A stretch of 64,000 nt of DNA from Calliopum simillimum. Lineage: Eukaryota > Arthropoda > Insecta > Diptera > Lauxaniidae. This document shows positions 12,178-23,800 of the stretch, one piece after another (the first letter of the stretch is position 1; every line of letters starts with the position of its first letter). Location: assembly GCA_951812925.1 (NCBI GenBank), contig OX638372.1, positions 69,767,407 through 69,831,406 on the forward strand, given 5' to 3'. The notes under the pieces were generated by a model. It had not been told where the DNA came from. It saw only the letters and a list, made by a program, of their open reading frames with translations, and made no database searches. The translations under genes and the position numbers were made by a program.

Positions 12178-13205
12178 CATTTATGGAAACGTTCTTTTAA
12201 AAAATCTAACATATATTTTTAGGGTTGCCACCTGGTTATTTTCTGAAATTTTGTTAAAATCATACTTTTTGTGACTAAATTCAATCTTTTAGTTAAGAAA
12301 ACGCTCAGTTAAACTTTTTAAAAATTGTACAACTTTCAGGGTTGTCAACTGTTTTTTTTTTTGTAAATTTTGCTTAATAATATAATATGTATATAAAAAA
12401 AATTAATTTTAGTCTTAAAACGCTTAGATAAACTTTTTAAAACCCTACATTTATTTTTAGGGTTGCCACCTGGATAGTTTCTGAAATTTTGTTAAAATCG
12501 CACTCTTTGTGACTAAATTGAATTTTGAATAAGAAAGGAAAAGTTTAGGGTTGCCATATTAGGGTTGCCAGACTTTTTTCGCAAAATTGCGTTTCTTAAG
12601 TTTCTTTATTGAAAAGTTACATTTTCGACCCAAAAACCCATAGTAATTTTTTTAGGGTTGCTACCTGGTTTTTTTAATAAAATCAAAATTTTGAATAGTT
12701 GTAATTTCGTCCCAAAAACCCATAGTATTTTTTTAGGATTGCCACCTGGTTTTTTTGATAAAATCAAAATTTTCTTTCAATAAATTGCTAAGATCATAAT
12801 TTTCTCTCTATAAATTGACTTCCTGGGTCCAAAAACAACAAAACAAAAATTTGGGATTGCCATATTCGTTCCTGAAACCAAGAATTTCAATTTAGTCACA
12901 AAAAGTATGTATTAACAAAATTTCAGAAAATAATCAGGTGGTAACCCTAAAAATATATGCTGGGTTTTTAAAAAGTTTGTATAAGCGTTTTGAGACTAAA
13001 ATTAAATTTTGTATTTCTTTAAATATTTGGTTTAGGAAAAATTTCCAAAAAAAAAACCAGATGGTAACCCTAAAGTTTTTGTACAAACTAAACCTAAACT
13101 AAAAATTTGAATTAAGTCAAAAAAGTATAATTTTAGCAAAATTTCAGAAAATTATCAGGTGGCAACCCCTGAAATATATGTTAGGTTTTTTAAAAAACGT
13201 TTCTC
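12178..13205. repeat. Inverted array of AGGGTTGCCACCTGG repeats
   Basis: The motif (T)AGGGTTGCCACCTGGTT recurs near 12222, 12459, 12653 and 12733, with weaker forms at 12348, 12545 and 12560, on the plus strand. It then appears as the reverse complement (AGGTGG(C/T)AACCC) near 12938, 13060 and 13158. The outer ends (GGAAACGTTCTTTTAAAAAA versus TTTTTTAAAAAACGTTTCTC) are also inverted. The copies are joined by GAAATTTTGTTAAAAT and TTTTTGTGACTAAATT-like spacers. Non-coding. Confidence 0.7.
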
Positions 13206-14317
13206 AAAGTATTTTCCGTTGCATTCCTTGACAAAAAAAAATATTTGCTGTGGCGGCCTCTCTTCGTCAATCTGTTAATTCAGCCGTGGTTGTATGCAAC
13301 GAATTGGAATTGAGCGCTCGAACGATACATACTGTTCGAACGCTCGATCTGATCGGTGTACTGATCGAACAGAAATTTCTGTTGAAATTGCTGGAACTGC
13401 GAGTTGGTTCGAGCGAACTGCGTTCGTTTCACAGCCTTATTAAATACAGACATATAGACAGACAATTACCTCCAAAAATCTGTAAGAGGGTGTCAATAAA
13501 GTACACTGAGTTTTTTAAAAATTTTTGAAGGTCATCAAGAGATCGCTCAGCGCCGTTTTATGCAAAATCTCGGTTTTGTACAGTTTTTATTTTATTATGA
13601 TTTCAGAAATGCTCGGATTGAGTGTCCATTTTTCGTCTTGAGGTATATAAAAATATTATATTTCAAATTTAAAATCATTCATATATTGTTTTTTTAGATA
13701 AAAAACCTACAGAAAACATATTTTCGATATTTCGGTCTACTGCAAAACTCTTCTACATCTTGGAAAAACTGTTTTTCATAGGCTTATCATAAAATCATGC
13801 AAAAAACAATTTTCTATTGCATCTGAACCCATTATATCCTGTTTTTATGGGTCTTCTTGACCCTTTTTTCCAAAAACTTGGTTAAAATGAGTTAAAATGT
13901 TTTACAAAAATATTCTTCAAAAAATTTCACTAGGGGTCATCAAAGACAGAAATTCTTAAAACTTCAGAATAATTCGTGAAAAATTTCATGACATTTTTCG
14001 ATTTCCGTTTTTTATTGAAATCAAAAAAAATTTCACTAAATAATGTAAAACTGCATTAGTGTTCTACTTTTTTATGCTTAATTAACTAAAAAAATTAGTT
14101 ATTATAACCATCAGTAATCTGGATGAATTAATATCGTGTTTTGGTATCAAATACCCCACAGTGCGGCGCTTAAGCGGCCCTTAAATTAAAATAACTATGA
14201 AAATTAAGTTTGAAGTTAAACTATTCGACACAAAATTCAATAAGAAGAGCACTGATAATTAGCGACCAAATATTTCATAAAGAAAACATTGACAAAATTA
14301 AGAAATTATACAACAAA
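13206..14317. other. Non-coding; includes dispersed repeat copy B
   Basis: The only recognised item is the repeat at 13827-13967. A small hairpin, GAGCGCTCGAAC...GTTCGAACGCTC, lies near 13312-13347. The 92-codon ORF at 13250-13528 overlaps this hairpin, has an equally long antisense shadow, and is not supported. Confidence 0.4.
13827..13967 (+). repeat. Dispersed repeat family, copy B
   Basis: Same block order as copy A at 3201-3340: TGTTTTTATGGGTCTTCTTG then ACCCTTTT, GTTAAAATG, TACAAAAATATTC, AAAAAATTTCACT, AAAGACA, AAAACTT. Confidence 0.6.
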
Positions 14318-14476
14318 ATATGTATGTATGTATGTATTCTCCTTTAACTCCTAGGAGGAGCGTAGGGCCAATATGAAATCTCTCCATTTGTCACGATCCC
14401 TTGCGATGACTTTGATCTCTTGCCACGATTTTCCCGATTCTTGGATTTCTTTTTCCAACGACCTTTTCCAGTTGGT
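14318..14476 (-). mobile_element. RTE LINE 3'-end fragment
   Basis: Reverse complement of the last ~155 bp of the RTE element seen complete at 31541-34976, including the terminal codons, CTCCTAGGAGTTAAAGGAGA and the (ATAC)n tail, which is longest here. Strongly 5'-truncated. Its truncated end abuts the Penelope-like fragment that starts at about 14477. Confidence 0.85.
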
Positions 14477-15115
14477 ATATGTATATATGTACAACAAAAA
14501 GATTTATTGACAATTTTTATAAGGACGAAGGACCACTGCCAGAAAAAAGTGCAAATATATTTAAATCAATGACATATATTACAGGTTTGACAGAGAGGTT
14601 CGCAAAGTTAAATGTGTTCAAGGACATTAAAATTGCTAACAAGACAGACAACAAAGTTGGACAATTTTACAGCAATACAAAATACAAAATCTCTAAACTT
14701 GACAAATCCAATCTCTTATACAAAATTCCTTGTGACGGAGATAAGTCCAACGTATGCCAAAAGGCCAAGACACTCGGGATACCGATCAGACCAAAAGAAC
14801 AGAACTCGACAAGCCCATAAAACAGCGCCTTCAGCCCACTGTGCTGAATCTGGACGCTATCCCAATTTTGACGCTGTGGAGATCTTACAAGAAGAGAGAC
14901 ATTATAAAAAAAAGATTTACATTAGAGATGCTCCACGTAATCAATGCTCCTACGGACAAGAGAACTAATTTTAAGAGTTATTTATTTTTGTGTAATTTTC
15001 ATGTTGGTTTATTGTGTTAATTTGTGTTTAATTATTTATATTTTAGTACCCCCTGAAGATGAGGAAGGATCTTTCTCGAAATATTGGGAATAATTTTTAA
15101 ATAAAAATGAAAACC
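14477..15115 (+). pseudogene. Penelope-like element, C-terminal (GIY-YIG) fragment
   Basis: Translated pieces read DNKVGQFYSNTK, DKSNLLYKIPCDGDKSNVCQ and then, in other frames, SDQKNRTRQAHKT, PSAHCAESGRYPNFDAVEIL and the KK...LEML region. This matches the end of the Penelope ORF, where RT leads into a GIY-YIG endonuclease. The catalytic YVG-type segment just after NVCQ is missing and the frame changes there (about 14755); a further shift follows near 14910. Downstream, CCCCTGAAGATGAGGAAGGA with CGAAATATTGGGAATAA resembles PLE 3' ends. A decayed, 5'-truncated copy. Confidence 0.8.
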
Positions 15116-15625
15116 ACAGCCTGTAGCCAAACTAAACAGTTTTTTAATCAGGAAAACATAGATTTTCCTGCAAAATAATTCTAAATGAATTTTTCCCATC
15201 GGAATTACGAATATCTTTACCTGCACAAAAGAACTGCATTGCGAAACTTTTGCACAAAAGAAGCTAAAGTTTAAAGCTTAAAAATTACAAACGGACGAAG
15301 TTATTAAAATTTTTAGTGCAATAAACACTACCACAAAAACGAGAGACACCTTTGATCATGTCCAAAATATATTTTCGACCTTTCCCCATCGATTGGTGCA
15401 ATAAAATTTGTTCACAAAAATGGACCCAAAACGGTCACTTAAAGACATCTCCCTATCAGTTGGTTTATATTAGACTGCTTCATTCTTTTTTTTTTTTTTT
15501 TTCTATTTACTTTTTACGCTCAGGGGATAGCCCCTATACATGAATGCACAGAGTTGATTTGCAGAAAAAGAAATAGGTTAGAGGGATAGGGGAGAAGAAG
15601 TGTCGTTGAACATTTTTATTAAAGG

Positions 15626-16681
15626 CTTAAATTTTTTGAAACGGACACACTAAAAACTAACTTTCTAAACTGAAACTTTTTTTTGTGGGTTTTTGATCAA
15701 AATTATTGCCTTATACTTTTTTTAAAAAAATTTTAATTTTTTAAAAAGTTATAAAGCATGTGAATTTTTATGTACGTCTTTTTTCAAATTGCAATTTCTC
15801 AGAAAACATTGAGCGAAAATTAATGAAACTTTTGTAGTAGGACTAGAAATAATTCAAAATTTAAATGAAATAAACTTTTCATAAAAATATTTAAAATTTC
15901 TTATAAATAATGCACTTTTTAATAAACAAATAGATATTTAAGCTATACCTATAGCAAAATAAAAACAACATTTTTATACAGAAATGGGCTCTGAAATCTG
16001 CACAATATTTCTGTGAAAAAAAATTGGAGGTACTCATCATTAACAAAAAAGTTACGTGTACTTAAATGACTCTACATAGGTGCCTTGCCTATGCGATTCA
16101 CACATTTACGCTCGCTGCGCGTTCTAACGTGCATTCTCAATTTCTGCATAAATTATGATTTGTTGTTTTGAAACGGCATGCAGCGGTGAAATGCGAAAAT
16201 CACATAGGCAAGGCACCTATGTAGTGGCATTTAAGTACGCGTAACTTTTTTGTTAATGATGAGTACCTCCAATTTTTTTTCACAGAAATATAGTGCAGAT
16301 TTCAGAGCACATTTCTGTATAAAAATTTTGTTTTTATTTTGCTATAGGTATAGCTTAAATCTCTATTTGTTTATTAAAAAGTGCATTATTTATAAGAAAT
16401 TTTAAATATTTTTATGAAAAGTTTATTTCATTTAAATTTTGAATTATTTTTAGTCCGACCACAAAAGTTTCATAAATTTTCGCTCAATATTTACGGAGAA
16501 ATCGCAATTTGAAAAAAGACATACATATAAATTCACATGCTTTTAACTTTTAAAAAAATTAAAATTTTTTTAAAAAAAAGTATAAGGCAATAATCTAGAT
16601 CAAAAACTCTTCAAAAAACCATCAAAAAAAGTTTCAGTTTAACAAGTTAGTTTTTAGTGTGTCCGTTTCAAAAAATTTAAG
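15626..16681. mobile_element. 1.06-kb near-perfect palindrome (fold-back element)
   Basis: Arms of about 480 bp (15626-16104 and 16199-16681) are inverted copies, over 90% identical by eye and closest in the inner half. They surround a loop of about 90 bp. The outer end reads CTTAAATTTTTTGAAACGGA. It sits inside the LINE at 15485-18060; the flanks AGCTTTGA(C) and AGCCTTTA on the LINE strand look like a drifted target duplication of about 8-9 bp. No ORF. Fits fold-back transposons or a palindromic MITE. Confidence 0.8.
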
Positions 16682-16910
16682 TCAAAGCTACCGATGTCAG
16701 AGCTGCCAGGAAAAATGCTAGTAGGTAGATTATTCCACAACTTAATCGTGCGACCAAAGATCGAATTATCGTGATAGTGCGATGTTCTGTTAAACACTAC
16801 GGCAACGCAATAGGGATGGGCCTGATCTGACGCCCGAGTGCTGCGACAAAATATATGAACTGGTGGAACCAGCCCATAAATTTCTCTAGAGCACATCCCA
16901 ATTTAATATA

Positions 16911-17802
16911 TAGGGTAAGGGAGGGAAATATGGACCACCCATCTTTCTTTTTTAAATAAAACCCAAAATACATAAAACAAAACAATTAATTTTATGTCAT
17001 TCAGTAAAGGAAACAATTTGCCTTTATTCTGATGCACTTTTAGATAAATATCTCATCAGGATAAAGAAAAAAAATTAAAAAACTGAAAATACTCAAAATG
17101 AAGATTAAAAAAAAGTGTAGTGTAATATGGACCATATAGTCCATTTGATACAGAAGTTGCATATAAAATGTCACTTCCACATACGCCATATTTTTCATGA
17201 CTCCAAGAACGTCAGATTACACATTCAACCCAAAATTTGCCACGGCGATCTTCTGAGTAAAGGGTATTACATTATATGCATTTTTAATCATTTTTTTCCT
17301 TTGTAGTAAACGAATTACATATAATGACCATCAGACTCGTCATGAAAACTGCAACTAGATTCCCCATCTGAAAAAGATGATAAATACATTTGTTTTTGAG
17401 GCTTTTTTCTTTGGTGGTCCATATTACCCACAGCACGTGTTGGTGAAATAAATGGTTTTTTTTATCAAAAACTCTTTTGGTTAATGAACTTATTTGTGCT
17501 AATAAATTATAAATGGTATTCACTGACTTTATATAATTAACCATTTATTTAAAAACGCGATGTCTTTAAAGTGAAATAATGCAATATACTCAAAAGAAAA
17601 AAATTATCACTGATCTTTTTTTTAGAAAAATCAACTTTACAGAAACATGCGACCTCACCGAACGCTAAAATCGCCCTATTATAAGCTTTAGGTATTAGCG
17701 TTAAGTTTGAACATGAATAACGGTAAATCCTATGTATGCTGTGGGAAATAACCGTGTGGTCCATATTACCCGCGTAGTCCATATTTCCCTCCCTTACCCT
17801 AT
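16911..17802. mobile_element. 0.89-kb TIR element inserted in the LINE
   Basis: Terminal inverted repeats TAGGGTAAGGGAGGGAAATA (continuing TGGAC) at the left and the reverse complement ending CCCTCCCTTACCCTA at the right, flanked by TA. Inside, the motif GGTCCATATTACCC or its complement recurs near 17120, 17410 and 17757. It interrupts the LINE reading frame between the RVQRRA and GLVPPV segments, so it is younger than that LINE. Likely a non-autonomous Tc1/mariner-type or other TA-target element. Confidence 0.75.
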
Positions 17803-18060
17803 AAAAAGGGTAAAATACCCAAAGTTACAACAGTGTTCAAGAAAGTCAATAGAACATCAGCATCTCCATTCAACTTCATCGCACGCCGTTGAACTCTATC
17901 TAGCAGCTCCAAAGTAATTTTTGGAGCCCCGCCCAATATGTGCAAATTGCACTCTAGCTTAGGTCTAATATAGGCGAAATAGACACCGAAACACCGAATA
18001 CATGATTTGTCCACCTCAGGTCGTCAAGGGTTGCTGATTTCATAGTAACCCTTTCGGTCC

Positions 18061-19077
18061 CGGTGTACAATATATTGTACAAATATTTAAAAAATTTCTA
18101 AAAAAAATTCCGATAACGATTAAACTCATTTATTTACCTAATTCGTTTGAAATTTGTTGCTTTATCGAGGGAATATTTTTATTGGCACGTAAGGTACACA
18201 GATTTTGAGCAATTTTGGATTTGATGGAGCAAGGTCTCGAATTTTTTTTTTCTTCTGACTTGAACGCAAATAATATTAAAAAAAAAATAGTGCTTAGATA
18301 ATGTGCAGTGTTTCACAACAATTTTTTTTAGAGAAAACACATATAAATTTACAACTTAATTTATGTAATTTTAAAAAAAGAATATAGGGATGGGACACTT
18401 TCCTATGTTGGTGCTAAAGTGCTGTACAATATATTGCACAATGGGACTCAATGATCACAAAATATAAAATTTTTCATATACTTATGTACATTAACTTTTT
18501 TAGATTCTTGGTTTTTTACATTTACTGTTTTCATTTTTTACAAATTTCTCACTCCGTACATATCTATAAATAATTTAAAGGTTATTTTTGTTGTACACTT
18601 ACAAGTAACATGGCTTATTGTATTTAATATAGCTTCATACGAAGAAAAATTTTAAAGTGGGGATCAGTGGTATGAATTGTCGAAAAACATGTTTAATGCT
18701 GAAGACGACGAAAGATGGAATGCTTTAGAAAACGAGTTCAATAACGGGATCGAAGGGGATACCGCAAAACTGATCTTTATGCAGATTTAGAGGAGAAAGA
18801 TCCATTTGAAACTGATGAGAAAACTGATCCATTGTTTACCGACTGCTACACGAAAATGCTAGCAACACCGACCGCCAATATTATAAAAAGACTGAAAGGA
18901 ATAGAGTTATTACATCTGTACATCAATTTCACCTAGCCTTACATTGAGAAGTTCAATTGCCTTAAACATTCTTGGCGCTAATACCTTTAATTATTAAAAA
19001 ATCGTGCAATTTTTTCTGAAAGTCAAAACGAAAGAGGACTCAAGAAGGGGAGGGTACTTTAGAACATGACAAGGTAT
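18061..19077. other. Possible degraded DNA-transposon remnant
   Basis: The palindrome TGTACAATATATTGTACA lies at about 18062-18079, and a diverged copy, TGTACAATATATTGCACA, at about 18423-18440, each next to a GTCCC- or GGGAC-type block. From about 18670 short stretches look coding (for example FNAEDDERWNALENEF and TDPLFTDCYTKML) but are broken. A piggyBac-like remnant is conceivable, but I cannot support it from conserved motifs. Confidence 0.3.
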
Positions 19078-19688
19078 AGGGTGTTTTTTAAGCACGATAG
19101 AACTTGAAACTGTAAAAAATAACACAAAAAATTAAATCAATGCATAACATTAACATTTCAAAATGATTTCGGGCGATTGGACGATGATAGGGGTTATCGT
19201 GAATCAAAATTCCCGGGGAGTTTTACTCAGTCTGCCGTGCATTCTCTATTGCAGTCTGAGAAAAATTCCCCTATATGTGTCATAAAAATCACGAAGTCGT
19301 CTGAAAATGGCACGAATCAACTACTGATTTTCAAAGAAAATTTGATTAATTTCGTTGCCCGATAGAACTTGAAATTGTAAAAAATTGCACAAATTTTTTT
19401 TTTTTATTTGGAAGATGAAGACATAGCTTTAACATTTGAAAATTATTTTAAGAGATTGGACGATTGTGTGCGCCATAATAATCACAAAGACGACTTAAGT
19501 TCTACGAATCGACGACTGATTTTCAAAGTAAATTCTGATAATTTCGTACCTTTGTTCACGCGTGCGTCTATTTATGATGATTTGTTAGAGTATACTGAAA
19601 CAAATAACAAAAAAGTTATCATCAAAATTAAATTTTTTGTTATTTTTTACAATTTGAAGTTCTATCAGTCTTAAAAAACAACCTTTCC
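19078..19688. mobile_element. Small TIR element with an internal duplication
   Basis: The left end, GTTTTTTAAGCACGATAGAA with CTTGAAACTGTAAAAAATAAC, is matched in inverted form at the right end (GTTATTTTTTACAATTTGAA, GTTCTATCAGTCTTAAAAAAC). The interior is two diverged direct copies about 265 bp apart, each with GATAGAACTTGAAA, GATTGGACGAT and TGATTTTCAAAG. The ORFs at 19177 and 19408 are the two copies of this unit and show no family motif. Confidence 0.55.
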
Positions 19689-20676
19689 AACCTCAGGATT
19701 GCTAAAAGTTTACAAAGTAGTAGTCAGACATCTGCATTGGCAGGGCATATGTATTTATGTAAGTGGTCGCTTAGAACTGGCCTATATTGCCGTGACAAGG
19801 CTTGGTAACATAGCAATGACAAAAGACGGACACTCTTCAAATTACCTTTTTAGTTTTATTCTCATCAGTGCATTACAACACTGTTTACAGGGTGCTCTTG
19901 GACTGGTGATTGTTTGCTCGCAGCCACTTTAGGGACTAATCCAATACAAGATGGAATAACATAACATAACAAAATAACATACAATTTGTTAAAATTGATA
20001 AAATGTTGCTGAAAGCGGACAAGGCAATGTGTCTAAATACGTTTTGTTTCGATTTCTGCTTCTGTTTAATATCTAACTTTCAAGAAATTAAACGCAGCTT
20101 TGGCATATCAACATTTTATTCTGCTTTCATCAACCTTTATTCCTGTCTAATCATTATTTCACAGACGAGCGAGTGTTAAATTTGTTTATCTTATTCATAT
20201 ACGTCGTTGACGTTGATGACCTAAAAATACGTTTTTATTTTTTTTAGTAAAGTTAAGCCAGACTTTAATCTATTACAGCTTCGATTTGTAAAATAAAAAA
20301 ATAAACAAACTGCACACCAGTAATTTAACTTATTTATATTATTATATTCTAGACATTAGGGTTATAATTTGTTATTTTATCAAAAAAGATGTATTTTAAA
20401 ATTTTTAACACATAGATGTATGATGTTAACGTACATTTGAATTTAAATTATCTGCAATTCTAGAACTATTTAGTCGCACAAAAAATACTTTAAACTTAAA
20501 AAAAGTGATAATATGAAGGCCTAACGAAATATTTTGCGCGGAAAAAATATCATAAGTTTGCTTCTATAATTGTTGTCGTGATTGTGTCAACAGTGGTCTG
20601 ATTTTTTTCTTTTAATATGAAAGTAAGTTTGTATCCTTCTTATGAATTAATTTGCATTTAATTAACTAGTGCTTTA
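19689..20676. other. 3' flank of ZC3H18
   Basis: Sequence just below the ZC3H18 stop is expected to hold its 3' UTR. AATAAA signals on the minus strand occur near 20238, 20134 and 20112. No other gene or repeat is recognised; TAACATAACATAACA at about 19955 is a short microsatellite. Confidence 0.4.
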
Positions 20677-20870
20677 TCAAGTTAATTTTGACCTCTTTTT
20701 AGCAATTGCATCTTCAACAGCACGCAATTGTTTTAAAAGTTCTTCCCTTCTTGTCTTCTTAGAATCCTTTTCAGATGAAACCGAGTTTGTTGGTGATGCA
20801 AGTGCTGATGCTCCGACTGTAGCCGCCTTTTTTATTTCAATAGAAATTGGTGATCGTTTTTTCGGTGGAT
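20677..20870 (-). CDS. ZC3H18: ZC3H18 coding exon 6 (conserved C-terminus)
   Basis: After a 68-bp intron. Encodes DPPKKRSPISIEIKKAA...KKTRREELLKQLRAVED...AKKRSKLT and a TGA at 20679-20677. The REELLKQLRAVEDAIAKKR block is the conserved family signature and fixes the frame. Confidence 0.92.
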
Positions 20871-23800
20871 CTGTTCATAAAAAAAAAAAAATACTTTGAA
20901 AATCGTATAAACGTCTTATTTTATTTCTTTCTTCTTACCTTTTTTAAGAACTTTCCTATCGCTTGTAACTTTATCAAGAGGACGTGCTCGTTTAACTGGT
21001 GCACGTTCCCTTGAACGAGAAGAACTTTCAGAAGATGATGAACCAGAATCTGATCCGGATTCTGAAGCACTCGAATCTGAAGAACCTTAAAAATGTAATA
21101 CAAATTAATTATGTAGCATATTTTTCAATAGATTTATTTTTTTATTTACTTATTTCAGTTAGCAATATTAATTCTGTGGCAGGAAGGAAGAACTGTTTAA
21201 GTTGTTTTCTGATTAGAAAGCAAAGCAGTTTAAATTTTGTTTTATATATGGGGCATTCCATTGTGAATCATTGGACATTTTGCTATAGATTATGACAAAA
21301 CTTTGGTCATAACTAAGTTATTTTAAGCCCTAAGACTGTGAAAACAGTATCGAAAAATAACTAAAGAACCTTTCTTGAACGAAGTATAAGGAAATTTTAA
21401 AAAGTTAATGTTTTCTTTCTTAAATTGTTGTTTAAATAAGTGCGACTCATAGAACATGAAACGGAACGCTCTTTTGCATTTATAAACTTAAGGAAGAATT
21501 TTAGCCAAACTGCTATTTTTTGTTTTTTTTTTTTTTATGTTGACTTGAAGGCTTAGCATCAGTTTTTTTGGGATGCGAAAGGAATTTTGTGTGTGGATTT
21601 CTTGCAAACTGGTAAATTCTGAATATTATTATAACCTTTTAGACCAGCTGAAGGAAAAAATTCGTGAAAAAAAACCCGGTTTGCAGAAGAAAAAAATTAT
21701 TTTTCATCAGGACAAAGCACCGTGTCACAAGGGCATTTTGACAATGGCTAAAGTCCATGAATTTAAGTTCGAATTGTTGGAGCATTCATCGTATTCACCA
21801 GATTTGACCCCTAGCGACTTCTGTTTCCAGACCTATTTATGCGTGGAAAGCGTTTTTCATCAAATGATGAGATCATAACAGTTGTGGAAGCGTATTTTGC
21901 AGCCCTTCCAGATTCTCACTTCAGGGATGGAATTCATAAATTGGAATCTCGTTGGAACAAGTGTATGTATTGATGTTCAGGGAGACTGTACTGAATAATA
22001 AAGTATATTTCAAACCATAATATTGTATTTTTCCAATCGAACCGCAAAACTAATTGATCAACCTAGTATAATCGAATTTTTGATGTTTTCATTATTTCTA
22101 TTGTAATAAGCAGTAACTGCTTAAGACGATCTTTGGTCACAAATCAAAGCCGCATAAGCCATGTGGCCATAAATCAAATTTGGACCAATTTGCTTTTTGA
22201 TCAAAAATCGGTCCAAGCTGCTACTCCTTATTGTCACAGGCCATAAGAGAGGATATCGTAATGATAAGTTTTGAAGTAAAAAACCATGTCTCAAAAGAAA
22301 TAAGAAATACAAATTTTATGTTTGATTATGATATATAAACTGAGCCGAATTGAGATAAATATGCTAAAAAAAGTCCTCTTTTATAATTTTTTAAGACTTC
22401 TCTTAGAGATAAGTAAACATTGGACATTTTACATTATGATATTGTTAAAATGGAGGTATTAAATTAAATTTTTTTCTCATTTTTCCGTTTTGATATGGAA
22501 TGACCCATGTATAGAATTTATGTTACTTTACTTTTTTATCGAATATCAGTGCAGATTTTTTTATTTATATCTTGCTCTAGTACCAGAAAACTTGTGAAAA
22601 GTTCGAATTATAACGAAAAGTACCCGTAGACCGACCAGTGCTCGGTCGACAACATGATCTGTTAATTTCAAGTCCATGTTTTTTTCTTGCATATTTTTTA
22701 TGCTACGAAGTTTATTAAACTTAGCATGGAGGACGAAATGAATCGAGTGGATGATTTTCAACTGCTTTCATCTCAAAAGTTAAGACAAGAATTGCATTTT
22801 TTTTACAAACAAAATTCCTTCAGCTAAAATGAACGCTTAAGTCAAAGCAAGTTTTAATGAAAAGTTTCAGTCGGCTGACATTAGAGATTGACTTGCAGTC
22901 ACCGGATTCGGACTATAGAGTTATAAATTAAATATTAGAACTAAAGCTGTAATTAAAACTTATAAAATTAAATGAAGTGTGGTGTTTGCCATCTGAAAAA
23001 TTTAACGGCTTGAAGTTAATATTGAGTGGAGAACTTGCAATGAAAACTTACGCCAAGGTCAGTAAGGAAGATATTGATTTTTTGAAAATAGCATAAAAAA
23101 ACATAAAAAAAAGACCAAGAAATATCATTGGGAATGCTTTATAGTAAGAATATTTATTCACGATTACTCCCAATTTGCATTTTTAAAAATCCTGAATAAC
23201 TAACTTTAATTTATTTGAATGTGATATGTCAGTAAGGAAAGTGGTCGAAAAAATTTGTTTTTAAAACTTACCTGTGGCGGAAGAACTTGAAGTTTGACGA
23301 CGCTTTATTTTACTCTTGTCATTAACTAACTTTTTAGGAATTGGAGAAGGCTTCTTACGCTTATGTACTGGACTATATGCGGATCTTTTGTCAATAATTG
23401 GCGACACTGAGGGCCGACCTCGACGCTTAGCAACTGGTGAACGACGATTGCCTGATAAAAAAGATGCATTGATTAAAATAAGTTTGTGTATGTAAACTCA
23501 CATATATTTTTAAAAATACGGTGAACATATTTTTAATATTTAAATTCTTAATGCGATCGAGAAAACAAAATACAATTATACACATGACTCAAAATCACCA
23601 AGGTGGCAAATCTTAAGATTGATTTCATGGCGAAATAAATCACAAGCAATTATCATGGCAAGTAGTTTATATTGTCGCTAACTCTGTGTTATATCAACCT
23701 TTTAATGGTGCAAGCACAGAATTCTTTATTTTGTGTTATATTGCTTTTCATCAGAGCTTTCACTAAAAATATGTAGTCATTTCGGGAACGGTTTTGAAAA

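Larger units (their letters stand above)
15485..18060 (-). pseudogene. Decayed LINE 3' region, split by two insertions
   Basis: On the minus strand 18014-17803 encodes an RT C-terminal segment (YIRPKLECNLHI, ELLDRVQRRAMKL). Coding-like sequence resumes at 16910-16682 (REIYGLVPPVHIF, QAHPYCVAVVFNRT, LWNNLPTSIFPGS, IGSFD) and again at 15625-15540 (FNKNVQRHF-like), ending in a poly-A tail (T run at 15485-15502 on the plus strand). Read across the interruptions these are consecutive parts of one non-LTR element. The clade is uncertain because the RT catalytic motifs are not in the window. Stops and shifts make it dead. Confidence 0.75.

Noticed and set aside
13250..13528. 92-codon ORF as a gene
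   Set aside because: No homology recognised, overlapping antisense ORF of equal quality, and a local hairpin explains the sequence.
18670..19060. piggyBac transposase gene
   Set aside because: Broken coding-like fragments only; no DDD motifs or TTAA-flanked ends could be shown.
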